From Synechococcus sp. AG-683-C23 (GTDB lineage: Bacteria > Cyanobacteriota > Cyanobacteriia > PCC-6307 > Cyanobiaceae): a stretch of 50,883 bases of DNA. The DNA is taken from positions 1 to 50,883 of the forward strand of contig QCVD01000016.1 of NCBI GenBank assembly GCA_003208835.1, given 5' to 3'. Positions 28,662-37,273 of this stretch are shown piece after piece. Every line of letters starts with the position of its first letter. The stretch's first letter is position 1. The translations under genes were made by a program, and so were the position numbers. A model generated the notes under the pieces. It had not been told where the DNA came from and ran no database searches. It saw only the letters and a list, made by a program, of their open reading frames with translations.

Positions 28662-28940
28662 ATGTCATCCGGCGATACAACTGATCCCTTGGACATTTCT
28701 CTGTCTGCCAGGGAGATCGAGATCATTCAGTTGGTGGCAGAGGGTCTCACCAATCAAGAAATCGCGGATCGTTTGACCATCAGTAAACGCACCGTCGACA
28801 ACCATGTGAGCAACGTTTTTACCAAAACAGGTTCGAAAAACCGGGTGGCATTACTGAATTGGTCTATGGACAACGGAAAGATTTGTCGCGATGGCTTTAA
28901 TTGCTGCGCTCTTCCAGATGCCGATCCCCACGAACCTTGA
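28662..28940 (+). CDS. pedR: PedR-type small LuxR-family regulator
   Basis: A 92-residue protein consisting almost only of a LuxR/GerE helix-turn-helix (about 12-70, LSAREIEIIQLVAEGLTNQEIADRL, ISKRTVDNHVSNVFTKTG) plus a C-terminal NGKICRDGFNCCALP with C75, C81 and C82. This is the layout of PedR, a regulator whose activity depends on photosynthetic electron transport through thioredoxin-sensitive cysteine. I chose ATG 28662 because AAAGGGG lies 7 bases upstream; ATGs at 28641 and 28611 are also in frame. Its 3' end overlaps a small gene on the other strand by 44 bases. Confidence 0.82.
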   Translation: MSSGDTTDPLDISLSAREIEIIQLVAEGLTNQEIADRLTISKRTVDNHVSNVFTKTGSKNRVALLNWSMDNGKICRDGFNCCALPDADPHEP

Positions 28941-29100
28941 TCGAGGCCACGACAGGTTCCGGCAAGGTTTGAAGCGAGGAAGGGAGCAAAGAAAGATCGA
29001 ACAAATTGGCGTATTCCATACAGGCCTCGATGCTGCTGCCAACGAAGCGAAGCATTCCTGTTGCGTCGTAGAGACCCACCATCGCTAGAGCATCGCTCAC
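28897..29100 (-). CDS. Small conserved-looking protein (67 aa)
   Basis: A 67-residue reading frame on the minus strand with protein-like composition: LAMVGLYDATGMLRFVG, EACMEYANLFDL and a C-terminal RGDRHLEERSN. I do not recognise a named family, but the pattern of a beta hairpin followed by helix resembles small cyanobacterial conserved proteins. Start is GTG 29100 or ATG 29082. It lies last in the nadK-CYTH direction, 39 bases after nothing but the CYTH stop, and its 3' end overlaps the pedR-like gene by 44 bases, so one of the two ends could be over-called. Confidence 0.55.
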   Translation of the reverse strand: MSDALAMVGLYDATGMLRFVGSSIEACMEYANLFDLSLLPSSLQTLPEPVVASIKVRGDRHLEERSN

Positions 29101-29139
29101 TGAGCCAAATCTAAAGGAAATCTATAAATCAGTCCATCG

Positions 29140-29646
29140 TTAGAGCAACCCATGCCGGACGCGTTCCTTCAGCGGCCACGACTGCAATGGGTGTTGGGCT
29201 AACACCGCATTCGACCAAAGAGATTCGCCGGTGATCTCAAGACCACACCACGCTGGTATTTCCACGGCTTGATCAACGTGAGGCAGCTCCACTTCCGCCA
29301 ACACCAAAGGAGCATTCGCCCCAGCGAAACAGTCCACAACCCATTCCCCCCCAGGAAGATCAAGGACCCAGCGGGTCTTCTCCAAACGATGCGGCGCAAG
29401 TTGCCACATGGCCTCGGCGTCATCCACAGGGATGACGTACTCGAATTCATGCCGCACCAAACCGCTCACACCAGCAGGAGCTTTCAGGGTGAGCCAGGCC
29501 TGGTCGTCCCCCTTAATGCGCAAACGCACCGTGACCCCTTCAGCGCTAGCTGCCAAATAACCCTGCCGCAAAGGCTGGGCACACCCCGAATGGGCTCGCC
29601 AAGTCTCCCCACACACCAGAAAGCGTCGCTCAATCTCGAGAGCCAT
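29140..29646 (-). CDS. CYTH-domain protein
   Basis: A 168-residue CYTH (CyaB/thiamine triphosphatase) domain protein. The signature E-x-E-x-[RK] is E4-I-E-R-R (EIERRF), followed by the tunnel-fold strands GYLAASAEGVTVRLRIKGDDQAWLTLK and VLAEVEL. Such enzymes hydrolyse inorganic tripolyphosphate or similar substrates with divalent metals. It lies 7 bases after nadK and is probably co-transcribed. Substrate is unknown. Confidence 0.85.
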   Translation of the reverse strand: MALEIERRFLVCGETWRAHSGCAQPLRQGYLAASAEGVTVRLRIKGDDQAWLTLKAPAGVSGLVRHEFEYVIPVDDAEAMWQLAPHRLEKTRWVLDLPGGEWVVDCFAGANAPLVLAEVELPHVDQAVEIPAWCGLEITGESLWSNAVLAQHPLQSWPLKERVRHGLL

Positions 29647-29653
29647 AGATCCG

Positions 29654-30604
29654 TCAGTTTGGTGAAGGCTGACTGGCCGTAAGGCTTCCAGCCCAATGGA
29701 GCTTGTGGGTCAAAGTTCTGTAATAAGAGGGGCTTTGGTTCAGCAACACCATCTGTGCGTGATGGCGTGCCTGTTGAACCACGCAGCACTCTCCCGGTTG
29801 CAAGACCGTGCATCCCACACCATCCTTCCAGAGCTTGATCTGATGGCCTGCATCCCCTAAGGGCCACAGCACAAGCCTCGACCGGGGGGGCACCACCACC
29901 GTGCGGCTTGAGAGGCTCATCGGACAAATCGGGGTGACAATGATGGCATCAATGCCTGGGTGCAAGATCGGTCCTCCAGCCGCCATCACGTAACCCGTCG
30001 ACCCCGTTGGGGTCGCCAAAATCAGCCCATCACCCCGCACCTGATCCACCACTTCCCCATCAATCTCGAGCTCGAGCGTGCACGTCGGAGAAATTTCATC
30101 GCGGTAAGCCCGCAAATAGAAATCATTCAAGGCCCAATGATGTTCCTCATCGTCTTCAACATCAGGCTGCTGTAACACCGCCGGCCCGTCAGCACGCTCC
30201 GCAGCACAACGACGATCCACCATCGCCTGCAACATCATCCGCCGCTCAATCGCAAATTGATCGTCGAGCAAACGCTGCCAAACTTCATCACCCCGCAACA
30301 CGCGTCGGTCGTGGGTGAGGAAGCCGAGATGACCACCCACATTGATGCTGAGGAGTGGAATGTCGTGAACGGCCAGGTGACGAGCAGCACCGAGAACAGT
30401 GCCATCTCCTCCTAAGACAACCGCCAAATTCGGCAGTTCCCCCTCCATCGCAAGAAGGCCTGGGAAAGGGTTGGCGCGCGGGCCAGACATGGCCGAAACA
30501 ACCTTGGCTCCCAATGCCTCTAACTGTTTTGCACAGTGACGAGCTTCACGTTGGGCCGGTGGACTATCAGCCCGATAGATCACCCAGACCTGATCGAGAC
30601 GCAT
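29654..30604 (-). CDS. nadK: NAD kinase
   Basis: A 316-residue NAD+ kinase producing NADP+. The GGDGT motif is at 65-69, followed by [18 protein letters not shown] (NE/D motif) and the glycine-rich [15 protein letters not shown]. Cyanobacteria usually have two NAD kinases; this is of the longer type with an insertion around 135-150 rich in Asp/Glu/His. ATG 30604. It follows ndhE by 18 bases. Confidence 0.94.
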   Translation of the reverse strand: MRLDQVWVIYRADSPPAQREARHCAKQLEALGAKVVSAMSGPRANPFPGLLAMEGELPNLAVVLGGDGTVLGAARHLAVHDIPLLSINVGGHLGFLTHDRRVLRGDEVWQRLLDDQFAIERRMMLQAMVDRRCAAERADGPAVLQQPDVEDDEEHHWALNDFYLRAYRDEISPTCTLELEIDGEVVDQVRGDGLILATPTGSTGYVMAAGGPILHPGIDAIIVTPICPMSLSSRTVVVPPRSRLVLWPLGDAGHQIKLWKDGVGCTVLQPGECCVVQQARHHAQMVLLNQSPSYYRTLTHKLHWAGSLTASQPSPN

Positions 30605-30622
30605 AACCCTTCAGAAGAGCAA

Positions 30623-30952
30623 CTACCAGCGCAGCAGGTTGAACTGCTCCATATCGACGGTAACTCGGTTGCGGTAAAGCGACAGCAAGATGGCCAAGCC
30701 AACGGCAGCCTCGGCAGCTGCAACGGTGATCACAAACACGGCAAACACCTGGCCACGAATGAGATCGCCATCGATGTAGGAAGAAAACGCCATCAAATTG
30801 ATATTCACACCATTGAGCATGAGCTCAATGCTCATCAAAACCCGGACAGCGTTTCGACTATTAATCAACCCCCAAACACCGATGCAAAACAGCATCGCCG
30901 CCACCAAGAGGTAGGCCTGAAGAGAAGGAATTGTGGAAAGAAGATCGATCAT
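30623..30952 (-). CDS. ndhE: NDH-1 subunit 4L
   Basis: A 109-residue NdhE with three membrane helices and the conserved [23 protein letters not shown] and [14 protein letters not shown] 30952 ([13 protein letters not shown]) is used; TTG 30967 would overlap the ndhG stop as TTGA and is also possible. Last of ndhA-I-G-E. Confidence 0.95.
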   Translation of the reverse strand: MIDLLSTIPSLQAYLLVAAMLFCIGVWGLINSRNAVRVLMSIELMLNGVNINLMAFSSYIDGDLIRGQVFAVFVITVAAAEAAVGLAILLSLYRNRVTVDMEQFNLLRW

Positions 30953-30963
30953 TTGTACAGCAA

Positions 30964-31566
30964 TCAAGAAGAGCGCCGCTCTAGAAGAAGTGGGGTTCGT
31001 GCTTTTTCGATCAAGCCCTGATCGGCAGCTTCCCCGGTGACAACATCGGCCGCCAACACATCGCGACGGGCCAAAACGATGGCGCCAATCATGGCCATCA
31101 GCAACAGGACGGACGCCAACTCAAAGGGAAGCAAATAATCGGTGAATAGATGTTCACCAATGCGGGCCGTTGCTTCTTCACCCACCGCGGCTGGGCCAGG
31201 CAGGGACCATGGTGTCGTCACCACAACGCGCACCAACAGAGCGAGGAGACCGAGGCAAACACCTCCCGACACAATCCGACGGGTGGTGAGGTTGGCAATG
31301 GCTTTGAGATCTTCCCGCTTGTTCACGAGCATGATCGCGAACAAGATCAAAACGTTGATGGCGCCGACATAGATCATCACTTGAGCCGCCGCCACGAAGC
31401 TGGCGTTCAAGAGCAAATAAAGGCCTGCCACAGCCATAAACACTCCACCAAGGAGGAAGGCCGAATAAACAATGTTGCTCAGCAGGACCACACCAAGTGC
31501 CCCGGCCACAACGACAACGGACAGCACCAGAAAGCAAATCAGTTCAGTGCTTGTCGCGATAGTCAT
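30964..31566 (-). CDS. ndhG: NDH-1 subunit 6
   Basis: A 200-residue NdhG with five membrane segments; conserved blocks are [16 protein letters not shown] and [19 protein letters not shown]. Its ATG overlaps the ndhI stop as ATGA. Confidence 0.95.
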   Translation of the reverse strand: MTIATSTELICFLVLSVVVVAGALGVVLLSNIVYSAFLLGGVFMAVAGLYLLLNASFVAAAQVMIYVGAINVLILFAIMLVNKREDLKAIANLTTRRIVSGGVCLGLLALLVRVVVTTPWSLPGPAAVGEEATARIGEHLFTDYLLPFELASVLLLMAMIGAIVLARRDVLAADVVTGEAADQGLIEKARTPLLLERRSS

Positions 31567-32195
31567 GCGTCCTCCTTCAAAGCAGCCTTGGAGGATTGTC
31601 CCTCATCCTTGACTGGAGCAAGGGTTTCCAACACTTCAGCAGGAAGCTTTCCAGCGCGGGGGCGATCAGCTGGAACGGTGTGGGGATCCATTTCCCCAGC
31701 AGGGAGATACACGAGCTCTCGCAAAGGCTGCACGGATGGGTCGGTCGTCACGCTCGTGGGCAAACGACCAAGAGCAACGTTGTCGTAATTGAGGCTATGG
31801 CGATCAAATGCTGCTAGTTCATATTCTTCGGTCATCGACAAGCAATTGGTCGGGCAGTACTCGACACAATTTCCACAAAAAATGCAAACACCAAAATCAA
31901 TGGAGTAATTGCGCAACTCCTTCTTCTTGGTGGCCTTATTCATGACCCAATCGACCACCGGGAGGTTGATCGGGCAAACCCTGACACACACCTCACAGGC
32001 AATGCACTTATCGAACTCGTAGTGAATCCTGCCCCTGTAACGCTCGGAAGGGATGAGCTTTTCGTAGGGATATTGAACCGTGACGGGGCGGCGCTGCATG
32101 TGGTCAAAGGTGACCGCAAAACCCTGCGCCAAATTACGGGCGGCATCTACGGCGTCCCGGGTGTAATCACCAACCTGTTTAAGGAATCCGAACAT
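31563..32195 (-). CDS. ndhI: NDH-1 subunit I (2 x 4Fe-4S ferredoxin-type)
   Basis: A 210-residue iron-sulfur subunit that links electron input to the quinone site. Two 4Fe-4S motifs are complete: C64, C67, C70, C74 ([12 protein letters not shown]) and C104, C107, C110, C114 ([12 protein letters not shown]). It is separated from ndhA by 73 bases and overlaps ndhG by 4. Confidence 0.96.
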   Translation of the reverse strand: MFGFLKQVGDYTRDAVDAARNLAQGFAVTFDHMQRRPVTVQYPYEKLIPSERYRGRIHYEFDKCIACEVCVRVCPINLPVVDWVMNKATKKKELRNYSIDFGVCIFCGNCVEYCPTNCLSMTEEYELAAFDRHSLNYDNVALGRLPTSVTTDPSVQPLRELVYLPAGEMDPHTVPADRPRAGKLPAEVLETLAPVKDEGQSSKAALKEDA

Positions 32196-32268
32196 CGACA
32201 GGAACCAGGGGAAGGGTGAAAACAGTCCTCAACGACATGATGACGGAGTCGAGGCGGGGAAGGCGGAT

Positions 32269-33390
32269 TCAGCCGCCGAATGCCACAGGGAATGCCAACT
32301 TGAGAGCTGCTGTAACCAGCAGGTTCACAAGAGCCAGGGGAAGCAGGAACTTCCAGCCCAGATCAAGCAGCTGGTCAATCCGAACCCGAGGCGTCGTCCA
32401 ACGCAACAGGATCGCAACGAAGACCAGTAAGTAGGCCTTCAGGATGGTCATCATGATGCCCACAGAGCCTGTGATCACTTGGACCACAGGGGCATCAATG
32501 GGTTGATGTAACCAGCCAGCCAGCCACTCCACAGGAATTGGGAAACCCCAACCCCCCAGATAGAGCACCGAAACCAACACGGCCGACAAGACCAAGTTGA
32601 TGTAGCCCGCCAGGTAAAAAAGGGCAAATTTCATCCCGGCGTATTCGGTTTGATAGCCCGCGACGAGTTCTTCCTCAGCCTCCGGGAGATCGAAAGGAAG
32701 ACGCTCGCATTCGGCTAGAGCACAAATCCAAAAAATGAGAAAACCAACGGGTTGACGCCAAATATTCCAGCTAAGAATGCCAGCCCCGGTTTGCTGGTTA
32801 ACGATGTCGACCGTGCTGAGTGAATTGCTCATCATCACAATGGCCAGCACTGCTAAGGCCAAGGGAATTTCGTAGCTAATCGACTGCGCTGCAGCGCGAA
32901 GCCCCCCTAAGAGGGAATACTTGTTATTTGAGGCATATCCACTCATCAGCAGACCGATCGGCTGAACACTGCTGAAGGAGATCCAAAGAAAGATCCCAAC
33001 ACCAACATTGCTGATTAAGAGGTTCTGACCGAAGGGAATAATCAGCCAAGACACGATCACCGGCACAACCACCAGGATCGGACCAAGGGTGAACAAAATG
33101 CTGTCGGCTCTTGCAGGAATGATGTCTTCCTTGACGAGCAATTTCAGACCATCGGCCAAGGGCTGAAGAACGCCTAGAGCACCGGCATATTCAGGGCCAA
33201 CGCGCTGCTGTACGGCAGCAGAGATCTTCCGTTCCAGCCATACCGACACCAACACGCCAACGACCGCCGCCACGAGGACAAGCAGCATCGGCAGCGGCAA
33301 CCAGAGCAACCGAGCAACCTCTTGGGAGAGGCCAAAACCCTGCATCGCTTGGCTAAAACTCAGTTCCAGGTCCAGTCCTGGGCTCACCAT
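32269..33390 (-). CDS. ndhA: NDH-1 subunit 1
   Basis: A 373-residue NdhA, the quinone-site membrane subunit. It has eight membrane segments and the conserved [20 protein letters not shown] and [36 protein letters not shown]-type block (here ending LAGYINLV). It starts the ndhA-I-G-E run, 24 bases after gltA. Confidence 0.96.
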   Translation of the reverse strand: MVSPGLDLELSFSQAMQGFGLSQEVARLLWLPLPMLLVLVAAVVGVLVSVWLERKISAAVQQRVGPEYAGALGVLQPLADGLKLLVKEDIIPARADSILFTLGPILVVVPVIVSWLIIPFGQNLLISNVGVGIFLWISFSSVQPIGLLMSGYASNNKYSLLGGLRAAAQSISYEIPLALAVLAIVMMSNSLSTVDIVNQQTGAGILSWNIWRQPVGFLIFWICALAECERLPFDLPEAEEELVAGYQTEYAGMKFALFYLAGYINLVLSAVLVSVLYLGGWGFPIPVEWLAGWLHQPIDAPVVQVITGSVGIMMTILKAYLLVFVAILLRWTTPRVRIDQLLDLGWKFLLPLALVNLLVTAALKLAFPVAFGG

Positions 33391-33414
33391 GGTGTCAACT
33401 GAAGTCTTATCAAC

Positions 33415-34605
33415 TTAATCGGCCGGAGACTCAGCTCGCTTCTCCATCGGGGTCCAACGACGCGGTGGAGCTCCCGAATAAATCTGAGATGGGCGAAAAA
33501 TACGGTTCGCACCTAGCTGTTCTCGCCAATGGGCAAGCCAACCGGCCACGCGAGCGATCGCAAAAACGGGGGTAAATAGGTCGCGTGGAATACCGAGTTT
33601 CCGGTAGACCAAACCTGAATAGAAATCCACATTGGGGTAGATGCCCTTGGGGCCCAGTCGCGTCATCGCCTCTTCCTCAATCGCGCGCGCCACGTCGTAC
33701 AAGTCGTCGTGGCCGAAGTCGTTAAACATCTCCTCCACCAGCGATTGAAGGATCACCGCCCGAGGATCTTTCACCTTGTATTCACGGTGACCAAAACCCA
33801 TGATCTTGCGCTTGGCAGCAATCGCCTCATCAAGGAAAGAGCCAGCCTGAGCGGGGGAGCCCACCGCCTCGAGCATGGCCAACACATCCTCATTCGCTCC
33901 ACCGTGCAACGGGCCAGCCAAGGTGCCAACGGCAGATGCAATCACCGCATAGGGGTCGGTAAGGGTACTTGCCGTAACCCGGGCACTGAATGTGCTGGCA
34001 TTCAAGCTGTGCTCGGCATGAAGCATCAAGCAGCGATCAAAAATTCGTGCCGCTCGGGGATCAGGCTCACGCTCGGTGAGCATGTACAGAAAATTGGCCG
34101 AGTAGGCCAAATCATCTCTGGGCTGAATCGGATCCTGGCCCTTCCGAATCAACTGAAACGCCGCCACCATGGTTGGGATTTTGGCGATTAACCGAACCAC
34201 AGCTTTGTAGATGTAGCCGGGGTCATCAATGGCCCGCCTGGAATAAAACAACCCAAGTGATGCAGCACTGGACTGCAAGGCATCCATGGGATGACCACTG
34301 GCCGGGAAGCACTTCATCATGTCCCTTACCCGGAAGCTCACCCTGCGATGCATTTGAACTTCATGCTCAAAGGCCTGAAGCTGCGCATCGGTGGGCAACT
34401 CGCCCCAAATGAGCAAATACGCCGTCTCTAAAAAGCTGCTGTTGACGGCCAAATCCTCCATCGGATAGCCCCGATAGGTGAGAAGCCCCTGCTCGCCGTC
34501 GATATCGCAAATCGCAGACTTGGTGGCGGGCACACCGTCCAAACCAGGTCTCAGTTCAATTCCAGTCCGCGCATGGCGCAGGTTGTCACCTTGCTGCTGA
34601 GCCAA
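33415..34605 (-). CDS. gltA: Citrate synthase
   Basis: A 396-residue citrate synthase of the short bacterial type, entering acetyl-CoA into the branched cyanobacterial TCA cycle. Catalytic histidines are H234 (GPLHGGANE) and H273 (MGFGHREY), with another conserved H199 (LHAEHSLNAS) and a C-terminal YPNVDFYSGLVY carrying the catalytic Asp. No ATG is available; the start is taken as TTG 34605 (AQQQGDN). It is followed by the ndh genes at 24 bases, so they may share a transcript. A hairpin lies in its leader. Confidence 0.94.
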   Translation of the reverse strand: MAQQQGDNLRHARTGIELRPGLDGVPATKSAICDIDGEQGLLTYRGYPMEDLAVNSSFLETAYLLIWGELPTDAQLQAFEHEVQMHRRVSFRVRDMMKCFPASGHPMDALQSSAASLGLFYSRRAIDDPGYIYKAVVRLIAKIPTMVAAFQLIRKGQDPIQPRDDLAYSANFLYMLTEREPDPRAARIFDRCLMLHAEHSLNASTFSARVTASTLTDPYAVIASAVGTLAGPLHGGANEDVLAMLEAVGSPAQAGSFLDEAIAAKRKIMGFGHREYKVKDPRAVILQSLVEEMFNDFGHDDLYDVARAIEEEAMTRLGPKGIYPNVDFYSGLVYRKLGIPRDLFTPVFAIARVAGWLAHWREQLGANRIFRPSQIYSGAPPRRWTPMEKRAESPAD

Positions 34606-34624
34606 CGCCTCGATGCCACTACAG

Positions 34625-34659
34625 GCAACCTAAGCGTCAGGATCGAGCCTTGAGGTTGC
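34625..34659 (-). promoter_or_regulatory. Leader hairpin upstream of gltA
   Basis: Read on the minus strand, GCAACCT-C-AAG pairs with CTT-AGGTTGC: ten pairs with one bulged C and a 14-base loop. It sits 20-54 bases before the gltA start, in the 124-base gap after murJ. No U-run follows, so a leader element is more likely than a terminator. Confidence 0.45.
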
Positions 34660-34729
34660 AGCTATCTGCCCTGCTTCTGCACCAATCCAACCAAGGGACA
34701 AACGCACAGGCCTGATCCCAGCAGAAGTG

Positions 34730-36337
34730 TCAACGCAATCGCAAGCGTCGGAGCAACATCGTTCCGATTTCCTGCACCTCCGCAACCCCCAACGCCGATC
34801 CCACCAGGCCAAAGAAGGCCAAACCCAACAAGCTTGGTATCCCCACGCGCGCCAGCAAACCCAACCAACCCAAGGGCCAGTCGACCCCGAGGGACAGACC
34901 CCAAACCATGCAGCCGGTCAAAACCCCCGCAAATAACAGACGAGTCGTATCCATCCCCCAGGGGATCAGCGTCATGGCAGGCATGCGGCGCTTGAGAACA
35001 AGCAACAAGGCCAAGCAGGTGAGAACGTTGATGGCAACGGTGGCCAACACCAGACCTGAAGCGCCGAAATTGAAGGGCGACTGATTCCCCCAGGGGGTGG
35101 GTCCTCCCACCAACAGCCAATCAAAGATCACATTGAGGCCGATACCCGCCATAGACAAGCGGAATGGTGTTGTGCCATCGCCAAGTGCATAGAACACTCG
35201 CACCAAGACATCGCGCCCGAGATAGGCGGGCATCCCAAGGCCGTAGGCCACCAACAATGCTGCAACCAATTGTGCGGCAGAGGCATCAAACGCGCCGCGT
35301 TCGTACACCAGGGCCACGATTGGAGTAGCTAAAGCGATGAACAACGCTCCAATTGGAACCATCGAGGCGGTCGAAAGCATCAACCCCTGTCGAATTCGGG
35401 CCAACAACTGGGGCTGATCGTCTGGAGCGGTCAAGCGCGCAAATGTGGGCAGCAAGGGAACCAACAACGCGTTGGAAATCAAGCCAAGCGGTGTCTGCAC
35501 CAACAGATTGGCGTAACCAAGACCCGCTGCCGCACCAACAATGCCCGACGCGAAAAAAAGGTCGGTGAACACATTGATTTGCAACATCCCAGACGACAAC
35601 GTTGCAGGCCCCATCACCCGCCAAACCTCACGAACGCCGGGATGCTTCCAGTCCCAGACCAACTTGAACCGAGCCAAGCCCTGCCGCATCAACGCCGGCA
35701 GCTGGATGAGCCACTGGGCAAAGGCTCCCACCAGCGTTGCAGCCGCCAAGACAAGGCCGCCGAGCATGGCAAAAGACGGTGACCCGATTTGTCCTCCGAG
35801 CTGCCACCAAAGGAGGCCAACACCAACCATCAGGGCAAGGCTCGACATCAGCGGTGAAATCGCTGGGATCCAAAACTCATCGGCGGCATTGAGCGAACCA
35901 AAACCCAGGCCAATCAGTCCGGCCAACAGAGCCATCGGTGCCATGACTTGCAGTTGCACAACTGCAATCGCATGCAATTCCGGACTCAGGCCTGGGCCCA
36001 CCAAGCTGATCAACGGGTCCGCTGCGAGCACCAACAGCACAGTGACCGCCAAAAGAAGGGCGCTGACGGTGGTATTCAGCGCAGCCAGAATGTGCGCCCC
36101 CTCCTCGCGGGGACGCCGACTAAGGACACTGACCATGGCGCTATGAAACGGCCCGTTAATGCCCCCCAGCAAGATCAATAAAAAGCCCGGCAAAACGTAG
36201 GCGTAGTTGTAGGCGTCATAGGCAGCACCGACGCCAAAAGCGGCTGCAATCACAAGCTGTCGGACCAACCCGCCGACCTTGCTAAGCAGGGTGCCAAGGG
36301 TCACCACCACTGCGATGGCCTTCAGTGAACGCGCCAT
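34730..36337 (-). CDS. murJ: Lipid II flippase MurJ
   Basis: A 535-residue polytopic membrane protein of the MurJ/MviN family, moving lipid II across the membrane for peptidoglycan synthesis. The N-terminus TLLSKVGGLVRQLVIAAAFGVGAAYDAYNYAYVLPGF and the block LGYANLLVQTPLGLISNALLVPLLP are typical; about 14 membrane segments are expected. ATG 36337 is used, as upstream starts add a non-conserved leader. It is divergent from sfsA. Confidence 0.93.
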   Translation of the reverse strand: MARSLKAIAVVVTLGTLLSKVGGLVRQLVIAAAFGVGAAYDAYNYAYVLPGFLLILLGGINGPFHSAMVSVLSRRPREEGAHILAALNTTVSALLLAVTVLLVLAADPLISLVGPGLSPELHAIAVVQLQVMAPMALLAGLIGLGFGSLNAADEFWIPAISPLMSSLALMVGVGLLWWQLGGQIGSPSFAMLGGLVLAAATLVGAFAQWLIQLPALMRQGLARFKLVWDWKHPGVREVWRVMGPATLSSGMLQINVFTDLFFASGIVGAAAGLGYANLLVQTPLGLISNALLVPLLPTFARLTAPDDQPQLLARIRQGLMLSTASMVPIGALFIALATPIVALVYERGAFDASAAQLVAALLVAYGLGMPAYLGRDVLVRVFYALGDGTTPFRLSMAGIGLNVIFDWLLVGGPTPWGNQSPFNFGASGLVLATVAINVLTCLALLLVLKRRMPAMTLIPWGMDTTRLLFAGVLTGCMVWGLSLGVDWPLGWLGLLARVGIPSLLGLAFFGLVGSALGVAEVQEIGTMLLRRLRLR

Positions 36338-36405
36338 GGAGGCTCTAGCGATGGCCGCATTGTGGAGGCGCATCGGGGCAGCATGGGGTGCCATCGGCTA
36401 GCGCC

Positions 36406-37209
36406 ATGACCGGCCTGCTTCCACTGGACATGCCCTTGCTGGAGTTTGAAACGCTGCACGAGGGAGTCCTCATCAAGCGATACAAACGTTTTCTGGCAGA
36501 CATTGAGCTCAGCAATGGAGAGCTCGTCACTGCCCACTGTGCCAACACAGGCCCAATGACGGGTGTCCTGATCCCAGGTCAACGGGTACGCCTGCGCCAT
36601 GCGTCATCACCCAAGCGAAAGCTGGCCTGGACCTGGGAACAAGCGGAAGTCCCTGGTGCTGATGGTCAGCCGTGCTGGGCTGGCATCAATACAGCTCTTC
36701 CAAATCGACTCATTCGAGCCACCATCGAAGCTGGATGCCTGTCTGAACAGCTGGGAGCCATCGGCAGCATTCGTGCCGAGGTGGCCTATGGAACCAACAA
36801 TCGAAGCCGAATTGATCTGTTGCTGACACCAGCGACGAGCAATCCCGATCAGCGCTTGATTTACCTCGAAGTGAAAAACACAACCTGGACCAAGGGAACC
36901 ACTGCCCTGTTCCCAGACACCGTGACGGAGCGAGGTCAGAAGCATTTAGTGGAACTGATGGGCGTGCTTCCAGACGCACGAGCCGTTTTGGTTCCTTGCC
37001 TGAGTCGTCCTGATGTGATGGATTTCGCACCGGGCGACACAGCAGACCCGCGCTACGGCTCGCTATTTCGTGACGCCCAACAAGCCGGCGTTGAGATTCT
37101 TCCCTGCTGTTTTCGGTACGAAAAGAACAAAATCAGCTGGCAAGGCCTACGTCCAGTGAAAGAAATCTCAAATTCTGTATCGACAGGAACAGATGAGGGA
37201 AAGACTTAA
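36406..37209 (+). CDS. sfsA: Sugar fermentation stimulation protein homologue SfsA
   Basis: A 267-residue SfsA-family protein with the conserved CANTGPMTG (N-terminal OB-fold part) and a PD-(D/E)XK nuclease-like core with YGTNNRSRIDLLL and YLEVKNTTW. The molecular function is unsettled; DNA binding was reported for the E. coli protein. ATG 36406 (TGLLPLDMPLLEF) is preferred over GTG 36388. A hairpin with a short T-run follows. Confidence 0.9.
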   Translation: MTGLLPLDMPLLEFETLHEGVLIKRYKRFLADIELSNGELVTAHCANTGPMTGVLIPGQRVRLRHASSPKRKLAWTWEQAEVPGADGQPCWAGINTALPNRLIRATIEAGCLSEQLGAIGSIRAEVAYGTNNRSRIDLLLTPATSNPDQRLIYLEVKNTTWTKGTTALFPDTVTERGQKHLVELMGVLPDARAVLVPCLSRPDVMDFAPGDTADPRYGSLFRDAQQAGVEILPCCFRYEKNKISWQGLRPVKEISNSVSTGTDEGKT

Positions 37210-37227
37210 CGAGAACGTAGAAAGGTT

Positions 37228-37253
37228 CGCGGGGATACATCTCCGCGCGTTTT
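37228..37253 (+). terminator. Possible terminator of sfsA
   Basis: Stem CGCGGGGA (37228-37235), loop TACA, TCTCCGCG (37240-37247) with one G-T wobble, followed after CG by TTTT. The U-run is short, so efficiency is doubtful; it may instead lie in the 5' leader of amt1, which starts 21 bases further on. Confidence 0.5.
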
Positions 37254-37273
37254 GCAGTTCTGCTCTCCCTTTC

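Noticed and set aside
37177-37190. NtcA site upstream of amt1
   Set aside because: GTA-N8-AAC matches five of six core bases, but it lies inside sfsA and no -10 element sits at the normal spacing (the nearest, TAGAAA, is 27 bases on).
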